The notes below the pieces were generated by a model that was not told the origin of the DNA, did no database searches, and worked only from the letters and a program-made list of their open reading frames with translations. The translations under genes and the position numbers were made by a program. Source: Chloroflexota bacterium (GTDB lineage: Bacteria; Chloroflexota; Limnocylindria; QHBO01). Taken from it: a stretch of 34,689 nucleotides of DNA. Where the stretch lies: the NCBI GenBank assembly GCA_013816405.1, contig JACDEL010000028.1:1-34689 (forward strand), written 5' to 3'. Numbering within the stretch: the stretch's first letter is position 1; each line of letters starts with the position of its first letter. Positions 9,229 through 15,966 of this stretch are shown here, piece by piece.

Positions 9229-10540
9229 GAGTCCACCGCCCCGCGGTAAGTCAGCGCCTCGTCAATGTGCTCTCGTGACACCTCGTCAGCGGCGGCGAGG
9301 TCGGCGATGGTGCGGGCCACGCGCGCAGCGCGATGGATGCGACGCGGGGACATCCGGAAGCGGCGAGCACGCTGCGCGAGGATGCCGTCGACAAGCAGGC
9401 CGAATCCGCGCTCCCGGTCGAGCGCGCCCGCCGCGAGGTCTCCATTGGCTAGCCCCTGCCGCCGCAGCTGGCGCTGCCATGCCTTGCCGACGCGGGCCGC
9501 CACGGCCTCGCTCGGTTCGACGCCGTCGGTGCTGGCCGCGGTGCCCGGAGCGGGCTGCGCCATCGTCACCCACAGGTCAATTCGGTCGCGCAGCGGGCCG
9601 GACAGGCGCGCGAGGTAGCGGCGGGCGGTGGCGTCCTCGCAGGTGCATTCCCGCTGCCGCGAGCCGCGCCAGCCGCAGGGGCACGGATTGAAGGCGGCCA
9701 GCAGCGTGAAGCGGGCCGGCATGGTCAGCGCACCATCCACTCGAGCGATGGTCACGCTCCCGCCTTCGAGGGGCTCTCGCAGGGCGTCGAGCGCATCCGA
9801 GCGAAATTGGAGCGTCTCGTCCAACAGCAGCATGCCGCGGTGCGCCAGCGACGCCTCGCCTGGCCGCACGCGCGGTCCGCCGCCGACGAGGGCCTGCGTG
9901 GAGATGGTGTGGTGCGGCGGGCGGAACGGTCGCTCACGAAGGAGGGGCGCGCGGCGATCGAGGAGCCCGGCGACGGAGTAGATGCGACTCACCTCGATCG
10001 CCTCGTCGTCCTCGAGCGGTGGCATTAGGTCGGGCGCGCACCGCAGCAACAGCGTCTTGCCGATTCCCGGCGGTCCGCACAGCGCGAGGTTGTGGTGGCC
10101 CGCCAGCGCGATCTCGAGGCCGCGGCGCGCGAGCGCCTGGCCCGCCACCTCGGCGAGATCAGGTCCCCGCCTGGCCGGGAGGGTCGCGGGGAGCTGCGTC
10201 GGCTCGGCCACCGGCAGGTTTCGCGTACGCCCGCCAGGTGAGCGACGGCCTCTCCCAACGAGGCGGCGCCGTGGACGCGCAGGCCTGCGACGGCGGCTGC
10301 CTCGCCGGTCGCTCCATTGGCCACGATAAGCGATGGAACGCCCGCGCCAAAGGAGGCGGCCGCGAGGGCCATCGTGCCCGGCACCGGGCGCACCGCGCCA
10401 TCCAGCCCCAGCTCCCCCACCATCGCGGTGTCGCGCAGGCGGTCGACGTCGCGCAGCTGGCCCGATGCGGCCAGGATCCCCACCGCGATCGGCAGGTCGT
10501 AGCCGGTGCCGTCCTTGGGCAGGTCTGCCGGGGCGAGGTT
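9225..10540 (-). pseudogene. comM: comM (YifB) 3' fragment, separated from its 5' end and frameshifted
   Basis: The C-terminal four-fifths of ComM, an AAA+ branch-migration helicase of natural transformation. It begins at NLAPADLPKDGTGYDLPIAV (from 10540), continues through VGELGLDGAVRPV and then changes frame between about 10220 and 10235. It resumes as DLAEVAGQALARRGLEIAL, Walker A GPPGIGKT, FRPPHHTIS, MLLLDETLQF, NPCPCG and SGPLRDRIDL, ending with VARTIADLAAADEVSREHIDEALTYRG. No start codon or ribosome site belongs to this piece. Its missing N-terminus is found at 14382-14598 on the same strand, so the gene was cut by inserted DNA. The frameshift could also be a sequencing or assembly error, but the separation cannot. 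Confidence 0.9.
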
Positions 10541-10554
10541 GTGTGAATGGGGTA
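10501..10554. repeat. Island junction on the comM 3' side
   Basis: This stretch spans the start of the comM 3' piece and the first bases of inserted DNA. It aligns without gaps to 11751-11804 (offset exactly 1250), with 40 of 54 bases identical by eye, including the insert-side block ATGGGGTA (10547-10554). Its core, 10522-10540, also matches 14382-14400 at the other end of the island in 16 of 19 bases. Confidence 0.72.
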
Positions 10555-10639
10555 TGGATCGGGGTTCTAGTGGCGGGTGGCCCTCCTGGAGGACGGGTTC
10601 TCCGACCTGCGCTAGGGTGGTAGGGTGGGTGATACAGGC

Positions 10640-10669
10640 TTGCCGCGGCCGCGCAGCGTCGCCTATGAT
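10640..10669 (+). promoter_or_regulatory. Candidate promoter in the island
   Basis: TTGCCG (10640-10645), an 18-base spacer and TATGAT (10664-10669). Transcription would begin near 10676, about 40 bases before the ATG at 10717. It sits about 100 bases inside the island, so the cassette appears to carry its own promoter. Confidence 0.5.
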
Positions 10670-10716
10670 CGGCGGAGCGCTGACGCCATCGAAGCGCACC
10701 AGGCAGCAGGGGCGAA

Positions 10717-11505
10717 ATGCCACACACGTTCAGGGCACTCTGGTCTCCGACGAGGTGCCCAGCGACGCGACCCTTGCTCCGGCATACCATTCCTGGCAAG
10801 CCCCGGCGTCCGAGGGCGAGCGAAGCGCCAGGCAGCACCGGGACCGCGACCGCCGAACCGACCTCCGCATTGCCCATTGACCTGCCCCGTCCGACCGACA
10901 TCCCGACCGACGGCTCCTGCGAGCAGGGACACGTCTGCCTGGGACTTCTGGAGCCCGGGACGACCTACACGACGACCGAGTTCGCGGCGCAGTTCAGCTT
11001 CACCGTGCCCGAGGCCGGGTGGCAGAACCGCGTCGACGCGGGACACACCATCCAGTTGCTGCCTATCGCCGTCCCCGGAGACGTGGTGGTCTTCTTCCCC
11101 GATCCTCGGGCCACGGATGCGCTCGGACAGTACGAGGCTGGCATCGGCAGCAGCGTCCAGGACCTTGCGACATGGCTGGTGGCGAACCCCCTGCTTGACG
11201 TCACACCAGCGACCGCGGTGACGGTCGGCGGTCTGACCGGGTTGCGCATGGATGTCAGGCTGGCGGACAAGACGCACAACTCCGGCCCGACGGACTGCCC
11301 CGTGCAGGCGTGCCTCGTCTACTTTGCCGGGAGCGATCCAGAGTCATGGAGCTACGGGGTCATCGGCTCCGAGGCGCAGCGGATCTACCTCCTGACGAGG
11401 CCCGAGGGGGTCGTGGCGATCATCGTCGACTCATGGGACGGCACGACCTTCGACACGCTTGCCGAGGCATCCGACGCGATCCTCGCATCGGTCACCTTCA
11501 AGTAG
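10717..11505 (+). CDS. Unrecognised protein with an extracellular-type domain, no signal peptide
   Basis: A 262-residue protein of unknown function. From about residue 68 it has a beta-rich domain (CEQGHVCLGLLEPGTTYTT, FSFTVPEAGWQN, GLRMDVRLADK, IYLLTRPEGVVAIIVDSWDG, ending ASDAILASVTFK). It resembles secreted or lipoprotein C-terminal domains of GC-rich soil bacteria. A low-complexity TATAEPTSALPIDLPRPTD linker precedes it, as after a lipoprotein anchor. However, the first 40 residues are arginine- and proline-rich and contain no signal peptide or lipobox in any forward frame. Either the N-terminus was lost when the cassette formed, or the protein now stays in the cytoplasm. ATG 10717 has AGGGG four bases upstream. 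A hairpin follows the stop. Confidence 0.6.
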   Translation: MPHTFRALWSPTRCPATRPLLRHTIPGKPRRPRASEAPGSTGTATAEPTSALPIDLPRPTDIPTDGSCEQGHVCLGLLEPGTTYTTTEFAAQFSFTVPEAGWQNRVDAGHTIQLLPIAVPGDVVVFFPDPRATDALGQYEAGIGSSVQDLATWLVANPLLDVTPATAVTVGGLTGLRMDVRLADKTHNSGPTDCPVQACLVYFAGSDPESWSYGVIGSEAQRIYLLTRPEGVVAIIVDSWDGTTFDTLAEASDAILASVTFK

Positions 11506-11550
11506 GCCCCAAGGGTCTGGTAGCACCCCGGCTAATCGAGTGCCGCAGCG

Positions 11551-11590
11551 TCCGGACGAGCGGGGGAGGGTCTCCCCGCCCCCGCCCGGA
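11551..11590. terminator. GC-rich hairpin after the orphan domain gene
   Basis: TCCGG (11551-11555) pairs with CCGGA (11586-11590) and GCGGGGG (11560-11566) with CCCCCGC (11579-11585). The hairpin lies between the plus-strand gene ending at 11505 and the minus-strand remnant ending at 11594, so it may act in both directions. There is no clear T-run. Confidence 0.45.
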
Positions 11591-11593
11591 TGG

Positions 11594-11750
11594 TCACATG
11601 GCGACGAGGGCTTCCTCGGCCGCCCCGTTGGCGGAGGTGCTGATCACGGTCGGCATCCCATCGGGGCCGGTTTCGGCCACCGCCTGAGCCTCCTTGGCGT
11701 ATTCCTTCGACACCGCCGCGTTCGACGAATTCTTCGCGTAAGAACGCCTA
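11594..11750 (-). pseudogene. Remnant of an unrecognised gene, 3' end only
   Basis: On the minus strand an open frame runs from the internal comM-like joint to a TGA at 11594. It ends KEYAKEAQAVAETG, then PTVISTSANGAAEEALVAM. Codon use is like the surrounding genes, and the alanine/glutamate-rich tail looks like a real protein C-terminus. There is no start or ribosome site, and the frame begins at the junction repeat, which suggests the 5' part was lost at integration. I do not recognise the family. Confidence 0.3.
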
Positions 11751-11804
11751 GGCCGGTGCCCTCCTTCGGAAGGTGGGCCGGGGCGAATCTGGAGTTATGG
11801 GGTA
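11751..11804. repeat. Internal comM-like junction repeat
   Basis: An extra copy of the comM target inside the island. On the minus strand it encodes FAPAHLPKEGTG, close to the ComM sequence LAPADLPKEG. It aligns ungapped with 10501-10554, including the non-comM block ATGGGGTA (11797-11804) at the same spacing. It is therefore more than leftover comM: it repeats the complete cassette junction. Confidence 0.68.
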
Positions 11805-12151
11805 GGAGGGGCAAACGCGAGCCTAGTCGGTTGCCCCATGCTCGGCGGCCTCCTTGGAAGCCCTGTTCCTCCCCACCGGTCGCGGCCGTGGCCGCTCGAG
11901 ACTCCCACGCCGTCAACGTCCCGCCGCGCATGCTGCGGGCTTTGTTGGCCACTGGACGTCCGGGCGTAGCCTGCTCTCTAGCGCCAGGAATGCGATGAGG
12001 CCGGAGAGGAGATGACTGGTGAGGAACCAACGGCGGGTAGAACGTACTCGATGCCGCCGAGGAGTTGGGTAGCCCATCGGCAGGGTAGCGGCTAGCATCG
12101 GGGCATTCGAATATCGGTTCGGTGTTAGCCGCAGCAGCAGGGAGGCAGGCC
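11805..12151. other. Island spacer without a recognisable gene
   Basis: About 350 bases between the internal joint and the methyltransferase. No frame on either strand has gene-like composition together with a start and ribosome site. It presumably holds the methyltransferase promoter, but no convincing -35/-10 pair was found. Confidence 0.4.
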
Positions 12152-13207
12152 GTGCCACTGACGACGAATGCGCTCGAGCGCCTGATCCTGACGCGCCTCA
12201 ACTTGGCGCCCGCCCTGCTGCTCGACTACTTCTCAACACTCGGCTTCCGAGCCGCGCTCGTGGGCGTTCGGCTGGGCGTCTTCGACGCGCTGGAGAAAGG
12301 GCCTCGCACCGCTGCAGACGTCGCAGAGCAGCTTGGGACTGATCCAAGGGGAACGGAGTCCCTGCTGGAGGCACTCACGTCCCTCCAGTACCTGCGGCGT
12401 CAGGGGGACCGGTATGCGAACCGCCCAACGGCAAGTCGCTGGCTCACAGAGGCGCGGGACCCCGCGTTCGTCGAGGCGACCCGTTTCCTGGAGATGGCCG
12501 CCTTCGACCTGTGGGGGGACCTGGAAGAGGCGGTGCGCTCCGGCCGGCCGGTTAGGGCGTTCTACCCATGGCTCGAGGCCGATCCGCAGCGTTCAGCTAC
12601 CTTCCAGGCTTGGACGCTGTGGACCGCCCGTGATCTGGCTCCCGAGATCGTTCGACGCGTGCCCCTTCCGGGTGGCGCCCAGCGGCTGATCGATGTCGGG
12701 GGCGGCCATGGACGGTATGCGGCGGCGTACTGCCGTGCCACTGCCGGCCTGTCGGCCGTCGTCTTCGACCTCCCGATTGCGTTGCGCTCCGCGGAGGATC
12801 TGCTCGACGAGCCGGACCTGGATGGGCGGATTCAGCTGCAGCCGGGCGACTTTCTGACCGACGAGCTCGGTGCCGGCTTCGACGTCGCCCTCGTGATCAA
12901 CATCGTCCACGGGCTGAGCGAAGACGAGAACCGCCGGCTCATCGGGCGAGTCTCGGCAGCGCTGAATCCGGGCGGCCGCATCGTGCTCCTCGAGCAGTTC
13001 GCCGGCCGGGCGCCGGGGCCTGCCGTCTATGCCATCAACCGCCTGCTCGACCTGACCTATCACCTGGTTCTGAAGGGGCGCACCTACCGATTCGCCGACG
13101 CCGTCGGATGGCTGACTGATGCCGGCTTCGGCACACCGAAGCGGATCAACCTGCGCTCAGCGCCAGGGGCGAGCCTCGCGACGGCGACGAAGCCTCGCAG
13201 CGGTTGA
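12152..13207 (+). CDS. SAM-dependent O-methyltransferase, natural-product type
   Basis: A 351-residue methyltransferase of the Methyltransf_2 (plant COMT/bacterial tailoring) type. An N-terminal winged-helix dimerisation domain (about residues 20-100; GVFDALEKGPRTAADVAEQL is typical) is followed by the Rossmann fold with the SAM loop LIDVGGGHGRY at 179-189. INIVHGLSEDE, further on, corresponds to the LHDWSDE segment that carries the catalytic histidine in this family. GTG 12152 is preferred over an in-frame GTG 30 bases upstream because GGAGG lies 6 bases before it. The enzyme would methylate a hydroxyl on a small aromatic or polyketide-like substrate, which is unknown; no biosynthetic partners are nearby. 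Its place in the comM island implies acquisition by transfer. Confidence 0.87.
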   Translation: MPLTTNALERLILTRLNLAPALLLDYFSTLGFRAALVGVRLGVFDALEKGPRTAADVAEQLGTDPRGTESLLEALTSLQYLRRQGDRYANRPTASRWLTEARDPAFVEATRFLEMAAFDLWGDLEEAVRSGRPVRAFYPWLEADPQRSATFQAWTLWTARDLAPEIVRRVPLPGGAQRLIDVGGGHGRYAAAYCRATAGLSAVVFDLPIALRSAEDLLDEPDLDGRIQLQPGDFLTDELGAGFDVALVINIVHGLSEDENRRLIGRVSAALNPGGRIVLLEQFAGRAPGPAVYAINRLLDLTYHLVLKGRTYRFADAVGWLTDAGFGTPKRINLRSAPGASLATATKPRSG

Positions 13208-13215
13208 CTTCCAGC

Positions 13216-13398
13216 TCATCGGGCTTGGGGGCCTGGTATGGCCCGAGGCGTAGAAGGCCGGGGTCGCCTGCACCCTACCGATCGCTGCGACTGCCGCAGC
13301 GCCGGGTTGCGGTACCCGGTGCAGATCACCGGGCGACCAAGGCGGACGTGTTCGGTGGAGGACGCCAGCGCGGCCAGGGTGGTGAAGGACTCGAAGGG
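13216..13398 (-). pseudogene. Luciferase-like (F420-type) monooxygenase remnant
   Basis: On the minus strand, directly after an in-frame TGA, the frame reads PFESFTTLAALA, STEHVRLG, and TGYRNPAL, then degenerates to a stop at 13216. These are the conserved strand-helix segments of the luciferase-like monooxygenase N-terminal half (WDPFESFTTLAALAAxTERVRLG and YRNPALLAKMA). Both the start of the protein and everything after the YRNPAL segment are missing. It is a short decayed fragment between the methyltransferase and the lipoprotein gene. Confidence 0.55.
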
Positions 13399-13429
13399 TC
13401 AGCTCGTCGGTGGGCTCGGGTTCGGTCTG

Positions 13430-14251
13430 CTATGAACTCGGTTGCCAGGTTCCCGTGAACACCCAAGCCCTACCGGGACACGGGTCGTCCGTGCCGCTTG
13501 TGGAAAGGATGAGATCCGCCCCGCTGATCTGCCAGGTCATCGTCGTGATGCCCTCGGATTCACAGAAGCCACCGCGAGCCTCTTCTGGCACGATCCAACT
13601 TGTCGGACCGTACAGCGTCAATACCCCATCCGAGGTGGCTTCGAAAGCCTCGGTCCCCTTGCCGCCGAGTGGGTCATCGAACCGGATCACGCCATCAGCA
13701 CCGAACTCGATACGCCAGACGCCATCCGGCATGTCACACGTCGCACATCGCGGCTCAGAAGGCTGGTGTTGGAATCCCTTGCCCTCGAGTTCGGCGGGCA
13801 CCAACGGCCGGGTGGTGGTCACGTTGGCTTCGGACGTCGCCGCGACCCCGGAGGTGGTGTAAACGTCCACCCTTAGCCGATGACTCCCGGGATCAAGCAC
13901 GGAAGGGACTAACAGGTTGCCGTCGTCGTTGAAACTGTAGGGAGCGTTGTGCTCGACCCAGGCGAGGTCGCCGTCGATGAGGAATTCGACCCGGTCGACC
14001 GGCGAGGTGGCTGACTGCCCGGTGACGGTGGCGATCCACGCCGTCGGGGTCGTCAGGTTTGTCCCGTCGGCTATGGATGACGTGACTGCCAGCGGCGGCG
14101 TGGCGGCGATCGACGTCGCAACGGGTGTTTCGGACGTTATGGGCTCGGAGGACGTAGTGGTGGTGGCACCTCCGCATCCCGCCATGACGAGCACCAAGCC
14201 GAGAACCCCGATGAATCTGAAGGTTGCGTATCGCACTGATCGTTTCCTCAT
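13430..14251 (-). CDS. Lipoprotein with bacterial Ig-like domain
   Basis: A 273-residue predicted lipoprotein. The signal has arginines and lysine (MRKRSVRYATFRF), a hydrophobic stretch and the lipobox VMAGC, so C25 would be lipidated after cleavage. A threonine/serine-rich linker leads to an Ig-like domain (about residues 75-145) with VDRVEFLIDGDLAW and LDPGSHRLRVDVYTTSG, the signature of Ig domains on cell-surface proteins. The C-terminal 110 residues form a separate beta-rich domain (GVWRIEFGADGVIRFDD ... MTWQISGADLILS ... FTGTWQPS) with paired cysteines and a lipocalin-like strand pattern. The function is unknown. It is the last gene of the larger island unit, reading towards the comM 3' side. 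Confidence 0.8.
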   Translation of the reverse strand: MRKRSVRYATFRFIGVLGLVLVMAGCGGATTTTSSEPITSETPVATSIAATPPLAVTSSIADGTNLTTPTAWIATVTGQSATSPVDRVEFLIDGDLAWVEHNAPYSFNDDGNLLVPSVLDPGSHRLRVDVYTTSGVAATSEANVTTTRPLVPAELEGKGFQHQPSEPRCATCDMPDGVWRIEFGADGVIRFDDPLGGKGTEAFEATSDGVLTLYGPTSWIVPEEARGGFCESEGITTMTWQISGADLILSTSGTDDPCPGRAWVFTGTWQPSS

Positions 14252-14381
14252 GCTGGGGTGAGCGACGGAATCCGTCGCGCTTGTTCCGATACGGGGTCGC
14301 GAGGGAACGTTCGTGCTCAGAATGGTGGAGGCGACGACGGGACTCGAAGCAGTGTACGCGCGGTCTTGCAGTACGCGGTAG

Positions 14382-14400
14382 GGTCCGCCGGCGAGAGGTT
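14382..14400. repeat. Island junction on the comM 5' side
   Basis: The last 19 bases of the comM 5' piece, encoding NLSPAD on the minus strand, match 10522-10540 in 16 of 19 positions. Beyond it, inside the island, the sequence no longer fits ComM and has two CGCGTAC copies (within 14346-14377). The crossover or duplication must lie within this core. Confidence 0.65.
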
Positions 14401-14598
14401 GATGGTGATCCTGCGCGCCGGCACTTCAAAGCCGCTGTTTCGCAGGGCGCTCCGTACCCGTTCCCGGGCCTCCTGCACCTGGCTCCCGGCCAGGCCCACG
14501 ATGGTGAGGGCCGGCAGGCCGAAGGCGACGTCGACCTCGACGCGCACCGGCAGGCCGTCGACGCCCATGATCGAAGCGCTGAGCGTCTCCGCCAGCAC
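14382..14598 (-). pseudogene. comM: comM (YifB) 5' fragment
   Basis: The first 72 codons of ComM. From the GTG at 14598, preceded by GAGGTGG five bases upstream, it reads VLAETLSASIMGVDG, VEVDVAFGLPALTIVGL, VQEARERVRSALRNSGFEVPARRITINLSPAD. This is the ComM N-terminal domain of the ribosomal-S5-like fold. After NLSPAD the frame runs into island DNA (PTAYCKTARTLL) and stops near 14317, so the product would be a truncated protein of about 90 residues without the ATPase. The rest of the gene starts at 10540 with the same residues (NLAPAD), which shows the cut was within that motif. Confidence 0.88.
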
Positions 14599-14739
14599 AG
14601 GCACCACCTCGCCTCGGGGGAGGCGGATCGGAAAGAGGTGCCGGCCGCGCACCTGCTCGCCTCCCAAACTCCGGCGGCGACCGGCTGAGCAGGAGGCTAG
14701 GGATCGAGCCTTATCGGCCCATTAGGCGACGCTTATCCG

Positions 14740-15927
14740 TCAAGCGCGAGCAGGGACGGCGTCGGGGGCGAAGGCCTTGTCGATGGCCCTGGCGAAGGCC
14801 AGCACGCTCTTGCTCAAGGGGGCATCGGCACGGCTGGACATGAACGGCTCGCCCGAGTTGAGGGCGCTGATTGCGCCCCGGTACTCGTTGATGACCTGGT
14901 AATCGATCTTGCGGCCAAGCGCCGACTCCGCGTTGCTGACGTTGATGCCGGTGTACGCATTCGACCGATTCAGCACGAGCTGCACCTTGCCCTGCTCGTA
15001 GCCGAGGCTGACCATCGTCTCGAGCACGAGCGGGACGTTCTTCAGGCACGAGAGGTCAGCGGTCATAACCACGAAGATGACATCTGCCTCGTCGAACAGC
15101 TGGAGGTTGAAGTCGTCGATCGCCTGCGACATGTCCACCAGCGTGTAGTCGTAGAGCCGCCGCGACAGACTCAAGATGTTGCTGATCACGGTCGGCGCCT
15201 GGCGCTGCCGCTCGACGACCAGGTCAGCCGAGGCGGGGGTCGGCGGAGCCAGCAGCAATTCGATCTGAGATCGATGCTTGACCATCATCGTGCGAAAGAG
15301 GTCCAGGTCCAGGTCCGGCTCGCTCACCGCGCTCACGATCGAGGGGGTATCGAGGCCCAGGTCCAGGAAGACGCGCAGGTCGCCGAACTGGAGGTTGGCG
15401 TCGATCAGCGCGGTCCGTCTGTTGAGCTCGCGCGCGAGGCCGATGGCGGTGTTGATGGCGATGGTCGTCGTCCCCACGCCGCCCTTGGCGGGGTAGAAGG
15501 CGCACAGCTTGCCGATGGTGGGTGCCTCGCCCCCCGCCTTGGCGCTGACAGGAGCGCTCTGCGCCATGAGCGCCTTGATGCGCGCCATCAGCTCGAGCGG
15601 GTGGAACGGCTTGACGATGTCGTCGTCGGCGCCGGCGCGGAGGCCCCTGACGCGCTGCCCCACGTCCGCCTCGGAGGTCAGCATGATGATCGGGATGTGG
15701 CCGACACCCTTCTCGGCGGCCCGGATCTGCTGCGTGGCTGCGTAGCCGTCGAGCTTGGGCATCGCCATGTCCATGAGGATCAGGTCCGGCCTGGCTTCGA
15801 GGGCCATCTGCACGCCGGCGGCGCCGTCGGACGCGACCGTGACCTCGTACCCCTCCTGCTTGAGGGCAAAGACCAGGACGCGCTGGATATTCAGGTCGTC
15901 GTCGACGACCAGGACTTTCGTGGCCAT
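14740..15927 (-). CDS. cpaE: Receiver-domain/CpaE-type ATPase fusion
   Basis: A 395-residue protein. Residues 4-118 form a response-regulator receiver with an intact acidic pocket (D9-D11), phosphoacceptor D53 (LILMDMAMPKLDG), T84 and K106 (VKPF). Residues 138-390 form a ParA/MinD-family ATPase of the CpaE/TadZ type with the deviant Walker A PAKGGVGTTT (K148-T154) and VDMSQ as the Walker B region. TadZ/CpaE proteins place Tad pilus machinery at a site in the cell. ATG 15927 follows GGGGAG by 4 bases; a more distal in-frame ATG lies inside the hydrolase gene. The tadE and tadG genes from 22369 onward are probable functional partners. An unbroken phosphorylation site is notable, because CpaE receivers are often degenerate. 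Confidence 0.9.
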   Translation of the reverse strand: MATKVLVVDDDLNIQRVLVFALKQEGYEVTVASDGAAGVQMALEARPDLILMDMAMPKLDGYAATQQIRAAEKGVGHIPIIMLTSEADVGQRVRGLRAGADDDIVKPFHPLELMARIKALMAQSAPVSAKAGGEAPTIGKLCAFYPAKGGVGTTTIAINTAIGLARELNRRTALIDANLQFGDLRVFLDLGLDTPSIVSAVSEPDLDLDLFRTMMVKHRSQIELLLAPPTPASADLVVERQRQAPTVISNILSLSRRLYDYTLVDMSQAIDDFNLQLFDEADVIFVVMTADLSCLKNVPLVLETMVSLGYEQGKVQLVLNRSNAYTGINVSNAESALGRKIDYQVINEYRGAISALNSGEPFMSSRADAPLSKSVLAFARAIDKAFAPDAVPARA

Positions 15928-15960
15928 GCAGCTCCCCGTGGAGGATTGAAGATCCGGCCG

Positions 15961-15966
15961 ATTATA
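15961..15966 (-). promoter_or_regulatory. Candidate -10 box for the receiver-CpaE gene
   Basis: A perfect TATAAT on the minus strand, 33 bases before the ATG at 15927. It contains the TAA stop codon of the upstream hydrolase. No good -35 is seen at 16-18 bases, so it may be a weak or activator-dependent promoter. Confidence 0.4.

Larger units (their letters stand above)
10541..14381. mobile_element. Cassette-like island inserted in comM, probably two units in tandem
   Basis: About 3.8 kb separates the two pieces of comM. Degenerate copies of one comM segment (the DNA for NLxPAD) stand at both ends (10522-10540, 14382-14400) and at an internal joint (11751-11804). They divide the island into a unit of about 1.25 kb with an orphan domain gene and one of about 2.6 kb with a methyltransferase, a monooxygenase remnant and a lipoprotein gene. 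No integrase, transposase or terminal inverted repeat was seen inside. The arrangement suggests site-specific integration at comM by a recombinase supplied from elsewhere or since lost. ComM is a known island target in other bacteria (AbaR islands of Acinetobacter). The mechanism here is inferred. Confidence 0.7.

Noticed and set aside
11644-12201. A 185-codon minus-strand frame across the internal junction
   Set aside because: Apart from the comM-derived FAPAHLPKEGTG it has no gene-like features and no ribosome site.
10541-14381. Insertion sequence or transposon with flanking target duplication
   Set aside because: No transposase, no terminal inverted repeats, and the flanking repeats are imperfect comM-coding copies, not a short exact duplication.
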